Assembly (NCBI GenBank): GCA_964425415.1
Contig: CAYRMJ010000022.1
Span: forward strand, 1 to 18,289
Length of the DNA: 18,289 bases
Source of the DNA: JAADDK01 sp964425415
Lineage (GTDB): Archaea; Thermoplasmatota; Thermoplasmata; Thermoplasmatales; Aciduliprofundaceae
Direction of reading: 5' to 3'
This document shows, piece after piece, positions 1-9,700 of the stretch. The notes beneath the pieces were generated by a model, which saw only the letters and a program-made list of their open reading frames with translations, was not told where the DNA came from and searched no databases. The number at the start of each line of letters is the position of its first letter. The first letter of the stretch is position 1. The position numbers were made by a program, and so were the translations under genes.

Positions 1-27
1 ATGCTGGTTTTTTGGATAAGTCGGAAA

Positions 28-38
28 TTTTATATATT
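28..38 (+). promoter_or_regulatory. TATA box / promoter of the giant TPR operon
   Basis: A TTTATATATT box preceded by a purine-rich GGAAA stretch (possible BRE) fits an archaeal promoter. Its centre lies about 28 bases before the ATG at 61, so transcription would start at or within a few bases of the start codon. There is no Shine-Dalgarno sequence before that ATG, which fits a leaderless mRNA. The next three genes overlap with no gap for another promoter, so this element probably drives all four. The position of the RNA 5' end is inferred. Confidence 0.65.
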
Positions 39-60
39 GTGATGCCATATTTGGTTTGTA

Positions 61-1206
61 ATGAGGCTGGATCGGTTGATTGATATTGATAGAATTTCGC
101 TACTGGGATTTATCTTCTTCGTTTTCTATTTCGTGGCGTTTCTGATATACGATGTCATGGTGGGCCTCGGATTTTTTCAATATGATTACCTTGCTCTAAG
201 CATTTACAACGCTTCAATAGCCTATATTTTCCTCTCTGCATTTCTGCTATTTTTGGTATTTATATACGCGAAGAGGAAAGGATTGGTGAAGCAATCAATT
301 ATGATAACTTCTCTAGGGCTTGTTTTTTTGGCATCGCCAATTCGCGCGCTGTTCATGATTGATTTGGGAGGCATAGATATTGGTTTTTATCTCTCTTACA
401 ACACAATCTACGATGTGGTGGTGATTTTTCTATCTGCATTTTTAATATTTAAGTTTGGGGGCAAAGTGGATAAAGGGCCAAAAGCCGTTGGATTTTTAAT
501 GCTCTTCTACATTTACATATTCCTCATTGCGTTATCCGTGCCGTTCAGAGACTTTTTGGTTAGTCAGGGAATGTTTTTACCCATATCCTTTGGCACATAC
601 CTTCATTATGGTTTTTATGATTACTTAACTGCGTACTATGCAATAGTTCTTGGACTTTTAGGTGCGTTCATTCTAATTAAAGAGGGTGGAAAGGAGGAGA
701 AAATTGATGATGTCCTGATAAATTTGAACGATCTCATGGCTGAGCGCAGGTACAAGGATGTGATTGCAACCTGCGAGAAACTGATTGGGAAGGTTGAGGG
801 TGAGGACGAAAGGACTTTGAGGGTTATGTGGTCCTACGCGCTTTTGAAACTTAATCGTGCATCCGATGCTGAAAAGGTCATTTCAAATGTGGAAGGGGAG
901 TACGGGTTGAAGGGTGACATAATGCTGGCATTGGGCCGCGTGGAAGAGGCAAAGCGCTTCTATGAAAAGGCAGTTAGCGAGAACAACGATGATTATGTTT
1001 CTCTCTTAAATCTGGGAAAAATATACGCGGATACCGGAAATTTAGCGATGGCTGAGGATTTCTTTGTGAAGGCTTGGGAAAAGAATAAGAAGAGTCCTGA
1101 GACATGGCACAATGTGATAGCCATACAAATAGTGAAGGGCAGACACGAGGACGCACTCAAGCTGTTGAAGGAGGCAGAAAAGCATGTCAAGGCGAGCACT
1201 TCCTGA
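61..1206 (+). CDS. Six-helix membrane protein with cytoplasmic TPR tail
   Basis: The 381-aa protein has two parts. Residues 1-207 contain six hydrophobic helices, at about 13-34, 45-69, 78-98, 110-130, 142-161 and 187-206. Residues 215-381 are soluble and helical, with about four TPR-like units; the clearest are near 285-325 (ALGRVEEAKRFYEKAV) and 350-378 (KGRHEDALKLLKEAEK). Positive charge after helix 2 (KRK) and the charged segment after helix 6 place the TPR tail in the cytoplasm, where it could bind the TPR or arm proteins encoded next. I do not recognise the membrane domain: it has no channel, transporter or enzyme motif I can name. The ATG at 61 is chosen because a TATA box sits about 28 bases upstream, giving a leaderless start. 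It is the first gene of the overlapping four-gene run, and its last 23 bases are shared with the following gene. The reading frame is secure; the function is unknown. Confidence 0.85.
   Translation: MRLDRLIDIDRISLLGFIFFVFYFVAFLIYDVMVGLGFFQYDYLALSIYNASIAYIFLSAFLLFLVFIYAKRKGLVKQSIMITSLGLVFLASPIRALFMIDLGGIDIGFYLSYNTIYDVVVIFLSAFLIFKFGGKVDKGPKAVGFLMLFYIYIFLIALSVPFRDFLVSQGMFLPISFGTYLHYGFYDYLTAYYAIVLGLLGAFILIKEGGKEEKIDDVLINLNDLMAERRYKDVIATCEKLIGKVEGEDERTLRVMWSYALLKLNRASDAEKVISNVEGEYGLKGDIMLALGRVEEAKRFYEKAVSENNDDYVSLLNLGKIYADTGNLAMAEDFFVKAWEKNKKSPETWHNVIAIQIVKGRHEDALKLLKEAEKHVKASTS
1168..1174 (+). promoter_or_regulatory. Shine-Dalgarno site of the 1845-aa TPR gene
   Basis: AAGGAGG lies nine bases before the ATG at 1184, inside the end of the preceding membrane-TPR gene. 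It fixes that ATG as the start and implies translation from a shared mRNA, with the new start 23 bases before the upstream stop codon. Confidence 0.75.
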
Positions 1207-4200
1207 GGAGCTTCGTGCGCTCCGCACAATCGCTCTTTACACCATGGGTGAGAAGGTTGAGTCCTCAGAGCTGGTGGACCATCCAGCCGTGAACATGATT
1301 CGCGGAACCGAGCTCTACAGGAAGGGAGATTATCATAACGCATATCAAATTTTCAGAAGGGTTTACGCTCAAAATCCGAAGATGATTGAGGCAAAGATTA
1401 ACATGGCCTTTGCACTGGTTAGGTTGGGAAAGGATGATGAAGCTTACAAAATATTTACTCAGCTTCCGGAGGATAGAGTAAATGAATACGTTCTCAACGA
1501 GTTGGGTTGCATAGTTGCGAGAAAGGGCGATAATGAGAGAGCTAAAGAGTATTTTGAGCAGGCACTTAAGAAGAATCCAAATTTTGCACTTGCAAAGCTT
1601 AACATGGTTGCGCTTCTTTTAAATGAGGGAAAAATAGAAGAAGCAAAAAAGATGCTGGAGAGCATGCCTCCAGAGCAGATGGGCGAGCATGGAGAGCGCC
1701 TACTGGCGTATATTGACTACTTTACAGGGGATTATGAGGATGCTCTTGAGCACATAACGAAGTATGTAAAAACCCATGAGAACGACCATGTGGCTTGGTT
1801 GCTTAAGGCGGAGTGCGAAGGAATACTCGGTAAGACCATTGACGCGGAAAACAGCGCCAAGAAATCCTATGAATTGAAAAGGTCTGCACATGCGAGGGCC
1901 GCCATAGCCGCTTTCAAGCTTGAAAACGGCGAGGTGGGCAAGGCCGTGGGCATTGCAGAGGAAGTTGCGGCAAAGAATCCGCATAATCATCGCGCTCTGA
2001 AGGTTCTCGCGCTGGGATACTATCAGCTGGGCAATTACGGAAAATCCTACGAATATGCCACTCGGGCGTTGGACCTCAAGGAGGATCTCCAGCTTCGCAT
2101 GGTGCGGGGCGAGTCAGCGAGGAGACTTGGCAAGTACGGTACTGCCATAGCAGACGCAGAAACCGTGCTTTACGCAAAGCCAGATTACCGCAAAGCGAAG
2201 ATTCTCAAAGCGTTGGCTTTGGCTGGAATGGGCGATTACGATTCAGCGATAAGCGTTCTTGATGAAGCAAAAACAGAGGAAGATTTTCTCCTATACACTG
2301 CCTACGCTGAAGTTTATGATAAAAAAGGAGATAAGAGGAAGTGCGCAGAATCGCTGGAGAAGGCCATTGAGTATCAGAAATCCGTGGAGCATTTGCGCAA
2401 ACTGTGCCTCCTTCTGTATGAGCTTGGAGAGAATGAGAAACTTGAGAGGTACTTGAAAGAACTCACAGATGTGAAGAGCAAAGATGCTTATGTTTGGTAC
2501 ATATATGGAGAGGTTTATCTCAGGAAGGATAGGGATACGGCAGAGAAGTACTACAAGATGGCCATTGATATAGATCCTAAATTTGTGGATGCCTATGTTC
2601 GTCTTCTAACCATCGCAGCCATGAAGAAGGACGCTGAAGGTATAAAATCCAATCTTGAGAAGATAAAAAGCCTATCAACCTCTCTGGCCGTGTGGAAAGA
2701 TGTGTTTAAAGCTCTGTTTGAGAATGAGCTGTACAATGAGATTCTCAGTACCATGGACGTGGCGGTGGAAACATCAAAGGATGAGAGCCTGCGCATCTTT
2801 GCGATAAAGGCGCACATTGAGCTGAAAAATTACGAAGAGGCCCTTGAGGTGGCAAAGGATCTTTCAGCGAAGCTTCCAGAGAACATGGAGGCAAAGCTCT
2901 ATCTCGGGATAGCATATTACTACAACAAAAAGTACCAGCAGGCCATGAAGACCCTTGAGAGTATTGAGGAGCCATTCAAGATGGAGGCTCGCTATTACAT
3001 TGCAAGGGTTTACTTTGAGACTGGGCGCGCGGCTGAGGCTTTGGAGATATCCGATGAGTATCCGGAAGAGGAGAAGTTCATAATTTTAAAGATGGAAATT
3101 CTGTTCTCAATCAAATCTTACGATGCGCTTATGTCTTACATAGATGATAAGATAGCCCTTCTTCATGGAAAGAACCTCACCAATGCGCTTTTGTATCGCA
3201 TGAAAGTTTACTTTGCCATTGACGATGCTGAGCACGGATTTGAGACTGGTCGCGAGATTCTAGAGCGTGTTCCAGATGCCTACGATGTGATTCTTCTGAT
3301 GGCTCAGGAGTACATAAAGAGAGAGAGATTTGAAGAGGCATTGGAGTACGCGCGCAGCGCTGTGGAGTTGAAGGAGGAGGAAGAGGCGATATACGCTTAC
3401 GCTCTAACCCTTTATCGCTTAGGCAGACTGGATGAGGCCCGAGAGCAGGCTGAGAAGTTGGGCGATGAGAATAAGAACCACGCTGTGCTGAAAGCGCGCA
3501 TATTGTTGGATCTAAAAGACTACGAGGCAGCACTTAAAATTGCAAAGTCTTTGGTGGAGAGGGAAAGGGATGATGAGGAGATTCTACTTTTGACCGCGAG
3601 CATTTACTTTGCCATGGAAAAATATAACGAGGCTGCAAAGTACTACGAGAGGGTATTTCTAAAGGACCTTGGAAATATGGATGTTTTGGAGCATCTGCCC
3701 ATAGCTTATGCGAGGCTCAAAGATTATGAAAAAGCTGAGAAGATGTTTGAGAGAGCAATGGAGAGGTACGGAGATAAATTCTCAGAGATGCCAGATTACA
3801 TAGCTGAATACGCGGCGGTGGAGATTGAATTAAAGAAGTTCGGAGATGCCCGTAATATACTGGAATCTTCAAAGAATATCACTCCTAAAATACACCTACT
3901 TCTGGGAAAGGTGTACTATCTCATCGGAAACTACAGCGAAGCTCTCAAACATCTCAATTCTGTGGGTGATGAAGTCGGAGGAGAGCGGCTTTACTATCTT
4001 GTTTTGACGTACATAGGGCTTGAGAGATACAACGACGCTCTTAACATTCTAAACTCTCTATCAGAGGAGCACGGAGATATGCTCTACTATCACGGATTGG
4101 CACTTTACCACATGGCCAAGTACGATGAGGCCCTTGAGAAGTTCAGAGCTTTCAGAAAAGAGAACGGGCAGAAGGATGAGTTGGATTACTACGAGGGAAT

Positions 4201-6721
4201 GTGCCTGTTCCATCTTGGCAAGTATGAAGAGTGCATTCCGCATCTTGAGAAGGCTGAGACGGTCAATGAGGAGAGTTTCAAGTACGAGGCAATTGCTCTT
4301 TTCAAATTGGGCAACCATGAGAAGGCCATGGCTCTTTTCAAAGTGTGTGAGAAGAAAGAGCTGATGAGCGGAGACATGTGGATTATGTACGGAGATTCAG
4401 CAGAGGCTGTAGGCGGAGACCCCCTTCCATACTATGAGCGCGCGTGGAAGGAAGGACGTACAGAGCCTACTTTGGCTTTGAAAATTGTCAAAAAGTACTT
4501 TGAGCGCGGAGAGTACGAAAAGGCCAAGCCGTACATATCCTCTCTTCCTAAAGATGATGTCGCCGCAGTGGTGCTGGGTGCGCGCGTTCTCATGAACCTT
4601 GAAGATTACACCTCAGCGCTCGCTTTTCTTGAGGGTGTGGAAGGAAAAGAGGTCCAGCTCATGCGTGGCATACTGCTGGCTCGCACCAACAGAATTGAAG
4701 AGGCTGTGAAGGTCCTTGAGGTCGTTGCAGATCTTCCAGAGGCATCTTACAATTTGGTTAAGTTGCTGATTGAGCTTGAAAGGTATGCGGATGCAGAACA
4801 CTACATTGCGGTGGGAGAGAAGCACGGAGCATTGGATTACGAGAAGATGCTAATTTATTTCCACACGGAGCGCTGGAAAGAAGCTTTGGATATTGCTGAG
4901 GATTTCATAAAGAGGGGGGAGAAGGTGCAGGAGGCCACATACATTGCGGGTGTCTCGCTATACAATCTTGAGGATTATGATGGAGCAATATCATATCTGG
5001 AGCAGAGTGAGGGGATAGGAGAGGATGTGGATTACTACCTTGGAATGTCTCACTACAAGAAGGAGAATTGGGAGGAAGCGGTCAAATATCTCAAGAACAG
5101 CGATAAGGCTGTGTTTGAGTACGGAATGGCACTTTACAATTTGGGCCGATTTGAAGAGGCTCTGGAAGCCTTTGTCAGGTCAGGAAAGGATGAAGCGAAG
5201 AAGTACGCGGGTCTTGCGGCTTACCGTGCTGGAAAGTATGACATAGCAGTTGAATACCTTGAAGGTTTTGAAGAGTATCGCAACGAGCTGGCCGAGAGCT
5301 ACTTTGCACTTGAAAGGTATGAGGATGTGGTTCGCGTAAATCCTGATAACCCCCGTATGCTCGGAATGGCCCACTATCATCTGAAAGATTATGAGAAGGC
5401 TCTGGAGAATTTGAAAAATGTTGAGAATAAGGGTCCTGAAGATTACTACTACATGGCAATCTGTAGTGTGAACTTAAACAACTTTGCAGATGCGAGGAAA
5501 TATGTGGAAAACGCAAAAGCAAGTGGGTATGAAGGAGACCTCTCTGAGATAGAGGGACTCATAGCATATCATGAAGGAAAATACGAAGTATCGGCAAAGC
5601 TTCTTGAAAAATCAGAAACTCCTGAACTTAGAAGTAAGTACGGCATATCTCTGTATCATCTGGGAAAATACAGAGAGGCAATATCCGTTCTGGCTCAGCT
5701 TGAGGATGATGAGTCTCGGAAGTACTATGCTCTGTCTCTCAAAATGACAAACAATAGAGACAACATTAAAAAGGCACTTCAAATATTTGAGGAGCTGCAT
5801 GACAATAAAAATGCTGCAGAGTGTCATCTAAAGCTTGGAGAGTATGAAGATGTGGTAAGATTATTGAAGGGTTACGAGGATGAAGAGTCAAGGAGAATGT
5901 TGTTTGAATCGTACCTAAAGCTTGGACTGCACGATGAAGCGATAGAATTGTATAAGAAGTTCAAAGAGACCAACCGCGCTTACTTCGCTCAAGAGATGTG
6001 CGAGATTTTGATAGAAAAGGGCAGATACGATGAGGCAGAGAGCATAATGAACGAGCACTTTGTGGACGATTATCGGTGGCATATGATTCGGGCCAGAATA
6101 GCCGTGCATCGGAAGGATTATTCCACCGCGGTTGAGTCCCTCACACACGCCAGAAAAATCAATCCGCATGATGCAGAAATCTCAAGGCTTCTGGCTCCGC
6201 TTCTCCTGAACATGGGCAAGGAAAAGGACGCTCTAAAGGAAGCTAAGCGTGCGGTTGATGAGTTTCCAAATGATGCTGTGTGCTGGTACAATCTGGGTGT
6301 GGCATACAACAAGCTGGGCAAAACTAAGAACGCTGTTGAAGCGCTTAAAAAGAGCATCTCTCTTGACCACGAGTTGCTGGAAGCGTGGCATCTTTTGGGA
6401 CTTATCCATCTTCACGAAGGCAAATATGAAGAAGCTTATGATGCACTGTCGCATGTTAAGGACAGAATAGAGGACCGCGATGTGCTGTTCTCCCTCGCAA
6501 CAACCGCTTACGAGCTGGAAAAATACGAGGAAGCTTTGGAATTTATTGATTCCGCCCTAGCGATAAATCGTGATGCAATGGCTCTCTATTATCGCGCTCT
6601 TATTTTGGTGGAGTTGGAGCGTGAAGAGGAAGCGATAGAGAGCCTCAAAGAGGCTATAAAGCTCAATCCCGGCTTCATAGAGGCACGCAAGCTGATGGGC
6701 ACCATTATGGGAGGTGAGTGA
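1184..6721 (+). CDS. Giant TPR solenoid protein (1845 aa)
   Basis: The whole protein is TPR-type helical repeat, on the order of fifty units, with no signal peptide, membrane helix or catalytic motif. It should be a cytosolic protein-binding superhelix. Repeat cores of the form (G/K)xYxxAlxxfxxal recur from about residue 40 (KGDYHNAYQIF) to the C-terminus (ELEREEEAIESLKEAI). Units at both ends have the usual spacing of about 34 residues. In the middle they are shorter: between residues 1296 and 1434 the equivalent aromatic positions are only 27, 29, 27, 24 and 31 apart. The ATG at 1184 has a good Shine-Dalgarno site. The gene overlaps its upstream neighbour by 23 bases, and its stop overlaps the annotated GTG start of the next gene by 8. 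Typical TPR proteins carry 3-16 units, so this is exceptionally long. It is probably a scaffold for the membrane proteins encoded on either side; the partners are inferred. The family is certain and the function is unknown. Confidence 0.93.
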   Translation: MSRRALPEELRALRTIALYTMGEKVESSELVDHPAVNMIRGTELYRKGDYHNAYQIFRRVYAQNPKMIEAKINMAFALVRLGKDDEAYKIFTQLPEDRVNEYVLNELGCIVARKGDNERAKEYFEQALKKNPNFALAKLNMVALLLNEGKIEEAKKMLESMPPEQMGEHGERLLAYIDYFTGDYEDALEHITKYVKTHENDHVAWLLKAECEGILGKTIDAENSAKKSYELKRSAHARAAIAAFKLENGEVGKAVGIAEEVAAKNPHNHRALKVLALGYYQLGNYGKSYEYATRALDLKEDLQLRMVRGESARRLGKYGTAIADAETVLYAKPDYRKAKILKALALAGMGDYDSAISVLDEAKTEEDFLLYTAYAEVYDKKGDKRKCAESLEKAIEYQKSVEHLRKLCLLLYELGENEKLERYLKELTDVKSKDAYVWYIYGEVYLRKDRDTAEKYYKMAIDIDPKFVDAYVRLLTIAAMKKDAEGIKSNLEKIKSLSTSLAVWKDVFKALFENELYNEILSTMDVAVETSKDESLRIFAIKAHIELKNYEEALEVAKDLSAKLPENMEAKLYLGIAYYYNKKYQQAMKTLESIEEPFKMEARYYIARVYFETGRAAEALEISDEYPEEEKFIILKMEILFSIKSYDALMSYIDDKIALLHGKNLTNALLYRMKVYFAIDDAEHGFETGREILERVPDAYDVILLMAQEYIKRERFEEALEYARSAVELKEEEEAIYAYALTLYRLGRLDEAREQAEKLGDENKNHAVLKARILLDLKDYEAALKIAKSLVERERDDEEILLLTASIYFAMEKYNEAAKYYERVFLKDLGNMDVLEHLPIAYARLKDYEKAEKMFERAMERYGDKFSEMPDYIAEYAAVEIELKKFGDARNILESSKNITPKIHLLLGKVYYLIGNYSEALKHLNSVGDEVGGERLYYLVLTYIGLERYNDALNILNSLSEEHGDMLYYHGLALYHMAKYDEALEKFRAFRKENGQKDELDYYEGMCLFHLGKYEECIPHLEKAETVNEESFKYEAIALFKLGNHEKAMALFKVCEKKELMSGDMWIMYGDSAEAVGGDPLPYYERAWKEGRTEPTLALKIVKKYFERGEYEKAKPYISSLPKDDVAAVVLGARVLMNLEDYTSALAFLEGVEGKEVQLMRGILLARTNRIEEAVKVLEVVADLPEASYNLVKLLIELERYADAEHYIAVGEKHGALDYEKMLIYFHTERWKEALDIAEDFIKRGEKVQEATYIAGVSLYNLEDYDGAISYLEQSEGIGEDVDYYLGMSHYKKENWEEAVKYLKNSDKAVFEYGMALYNLGRFEEALEAFVRSGKDEAKKYAGLAAYRAGKYDIAVEYLEGFEEYRNELAESYFALERYEDVVRVNPDNPRMLGMAHYHLKDYEKALENLKNVENKGPEDYYYMAICSVNLNNFADARKYVENAKASGYEGDLSEIEGLIAYHEGKYEVSAKLLEKSETPELRSKYGISLYHLGKYREAISVLAQLEDDESRKYYALSLKMTNNRDNIKKALQIFEELHDNKNAAECHLKLGEYEDVVRLLKGYEDEESRRMLFESYLKLGLHDEAIELYKKFKETNRAYFAQEMCEILIEKGRYDEAESIMNEHFVDDYRWHMIRARIAVHRKDYSTAVESLTHARKINPHDAEISRLLAPLLLNMGKEKDALKEAKRAVDEFPNDAVCWYNLGVAYNKLGKTKNAVEALKKSISLDHELLEAWHLLGLIHLHEGKYEEAYDALSHVKDRIEDRDVLFSLATTAYELEKYEEALEFIDSALAINRDAMALYYRALILVELEREEEAIESLKEAIKLNPGFIEARKLMGTIMGGE
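6710..6717 (+). promoter_or_regulatory. Strong Shine-Dalgarno that overlaps the annotated GTG start
   Basis: GGAGGTGA is the best match to the archaeal anti-Shine-Dalgarno in the window, but it contains the GTG (6714-6716) that opens the following reading frame. In the other internal genes the start codon lies 5-6 bases beyond the A of GGTGA. Here that distance points to the in-frame ATA at 6723. The true start is therefore uncertain by three codons. Confidence 0.6.
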
Positions 6722-9700
6722 TATAGGAAAGAGAAGCAAAAGAGGAAAGAAGTCGCATGGAAAAAAGGGTAAAAATAAGGATAAAAAGCATGAAGTTAAT
6801 GATAAGAATGTAGTGGCGTTGAAAGAAGATAAAAAGCAAGATGTGAGTATCGGTGTGAGAAGGGAGAGCAACAACGAGATGAAGGGAGATACGGGGACAA
6901 AGGATGAGAAAAAACAAGATGCGGTGTTCAATGTGCAAGGGAAAGAGAGCAGAGAGATAAAGAGCGATGCGGAGGAAAATGTGAATAATAAAGGGAGAGA
7001 GGAATCTAACGAGAGTGATGTAGGCTCGCAGGATGGGCATGAAGTGAAAAATAAGACAGAGAGAATTGAGAAGTCAAAGGCGAAGGAAAGGGGAGATAGC
7101 AAAGGTGCGGAGGGGAATAACGAGGATAAAGAAAATAAAGAGGAAAATGAGAATAAGAAAGAAATAAAGGAATCCAGTAAGAGCGGGGCAGGCGCGCAGG
7201 ATGGGTATAAAGCAGAAAATGAGATAGAGAGAATTGAAGATTCTAAGGCGAGGGAGAAGGGAGATGAAGTGGGTAAGAAGAGTGATGTGGAGAGTAAAGG
7301 TGTAGAGATAGAAGATAAGTCGGAGGACAAGTCCAGCACTGAGGGGGCAGAAACGCAAAAAAGTGCCGAAAATGAAAAGAAAAATATTGAGGGGTCTGGA
7401 AAAGAAGATTCAAAATCGGATGAAAGTGAAGCTGAACAACCAGAAAAACCTAAAAATTCTCCAGAAGAGAAAAATAGAAGTGAAGTAGAGGAAAAATCAA
7501 AGGTAAAGCCTGCAAGCTTGGTGGCTAGGGGCCGCGGGCAGGTAAACGGCACAGGATTTGTTAATGGAAAAGGTCTAGTTAACGGCAAGGGACTGGTAAA
7601 TGGAAAGGGATTAGTTAATGGTAAGGGACTGGTTAACGGAAAAGGTTTGGTAAATGGCAAGGGGCTGGTGAATGGCAGGGGCTTGGTAAACGGTAAAGGT
7701 CTAATAAATGGAAAAGGCCTCACAAATGGAAAGTATGTGGACATGAAAGCGCTTGTTCGTAAGGGCTACATAAACGGTGAGAAGCTGGATATAGGCTCAA
7801 TGAAGGGCCTGTTCACGGGGGCAAAGCATCGCAAATTAAGAAGATTCTCAACCAGAAAGAGGTTTGTGAATATCGCAGCTATAGTGATAATTATTTTGGT
7901 CATATTTGCACCCATAGTCACATATTACATGCTTCCGTCAGGCGGTTTAAAGATAGATGGCAACTTCTCCGATTGGAGCAAAGTGAAAGGGGACATAAAA
8001 AACATAGGGGATATGATATACGTTCATGTTAAAGATGTGAAGCTCTCGGACCATGCTTATGTTTTTCTGATTCTCCGTCAGCATGGAAATAGCATGAATG
8101 GGAGCTGGGCGAGCAATTTTGGAAATGCGTCTATGAGTTTATCCAAGGGTGACATTCTTATAGCTTTCGCAGGGGCGGGCCTGCCTCATTCTGCAGTATA
8201 TCGCATATATTTGGGTGGCAAAATTACGAATCCAAAGAGCTGGGGCCCACCTGTTGACTTGAGATACGCATTTAGAGGTTCAGAGGCTGAGCTTGCGCTG
8301 TACAGAGCGAGGGATGATGGATTGAGACAATACACCTATGGGCAGGTATTTGTCAAAAATTCTGATGGAGAATTCGTAGCTCCACCCATAAGCGCTTACA
8401 CAAAGACAGATTTAACGGTTAAGGAGAACTGGCTCGCTTCCAAAATTATAAAAACATCTCGCACTGCTTTGTTCTCTCTCACATTCAGAGCTGTGGGTGG
8501 TGTTGCCCATGTCCATGCTGTCCATTTCACTCGTCCCATCTATGCTCATGCCGCTCCAATTTTGAGTGCGATAGGATACGATGGCACTTACAATTCATCC
8601 ACGCTAACTTACACTTTCAGAGAACCGCTCACTATATACGGGGGCAACAGCAAAACGGTCATATTTGAGGCCCAGTTCAATGAAATGACTGAAGAAACAG
8701 TGTCTTATCGCGTTAAAGCATTGAATTGCGATGTTCCGTATACGGTTGATTTCTCCCCAATTAATGTGTCTTATGTTAAAAGCGCGCCCTCAACTCCCGT
8801 GATTGATGGCGGATTTGCCGAGTGGAAGAATGTGATTTATGATATGAGAAGCGATGTGGAAGTTCCACACAACCTAAATCTCTCCGTTGCAAGCAGATAC
8901 TTGGAGAGTGCAGATATAGTGAGTTTTGGAAGGCAGATGTGGCATAATTCAACATATTTCTATATGTCTGTGATGGGTGATATGCTAAGAGGCACTTACA
9001 TTGGCAGGAGCGACGGCTTTTACAAAATTAGCGAGTCTCACGAGCCTGTGAATTCGCCCAAGCCCACGGCGGCGGTGAGCAACAGCGAGGATGTGGTTTA
9101 TATCGGAGTGGATACTGATAACGATACATCCACAGGATATCCGTGGAACGGAATAGGTGCTGATTACCTGATTGAAATCCGCGGAAAGATGCAAAGCGTT
9201 AGCAAAGCGAGCGTGGAAAAATATGAAAATGGCAAATGGGCAAAAACGAATATCTCTCCGAAGGTGGCAATTTCGGGGCATGGATTGGAGTTGTCAGTTC
9301 CTAAGATTCTCCACGGAAGATATGTGGTCTATGTGGATAACTGGCTGAACGCCATGGATTTGGCGCATTCCTCGTATTTCAGAACGAAGGCCGCGGTAAC
9401 AGACCATGTGGTAATAAACGAGATAGGTATAGGTTCGGATGGCAAGATGAGCTGGGTAGAGTTATTCAACCCAACATCCTCTGATGTGGATATTACTGGA
9501 TGGAAGTTGGCTATTGTTGCAGGGCTTAATGTGAATGTTGTATATACTTATTCAGGAACGATTGGAAGTAGGGCTTTCAATGTGGATGCTAACAGTTTGG
9601 ATGATTCTGTTGATGGTGTGACTCTAATTCTCGCAGATTCTAGTGGTAGTTCTGTGGATTCAGTAACCATACCTTCCGATGCCTCCTCATATCCTTCTTA

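Noticed and set aside
1..42. Short open frame from the first base
   Set aside because: It is 13 codons long, runs through the TATA box and has no ribosome site; it is part of the promoter region.
993..1343. Minus-strand frame of 116 codons across the junction of the first two genes
   Set aside because: It is antisense to two well-supported TPR frames, has no recognisable domain and no promoter or ribosome site.
7542..7739. Possible CRISPR array or DNA tandem repeat
   Set aside because: The units are 18 bases with no spacers, stay in frame, and vary at synonymous sites. It is a protein repeat.
6557..7744. 395-residue open frame on the minus strand, rich in Pro, Phe, Ser and Leu
   Set aside because: It lies wholly opposite the end of a TPR gene, the purine-rich arm and the VNGKGL array. 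The antisense strand is pyrimidine-rich and so lacks stop codons by composition, and the PF(T/P) repeat is the mirror of the hexapeptide array. No ribosome site or family resemblance was seen.
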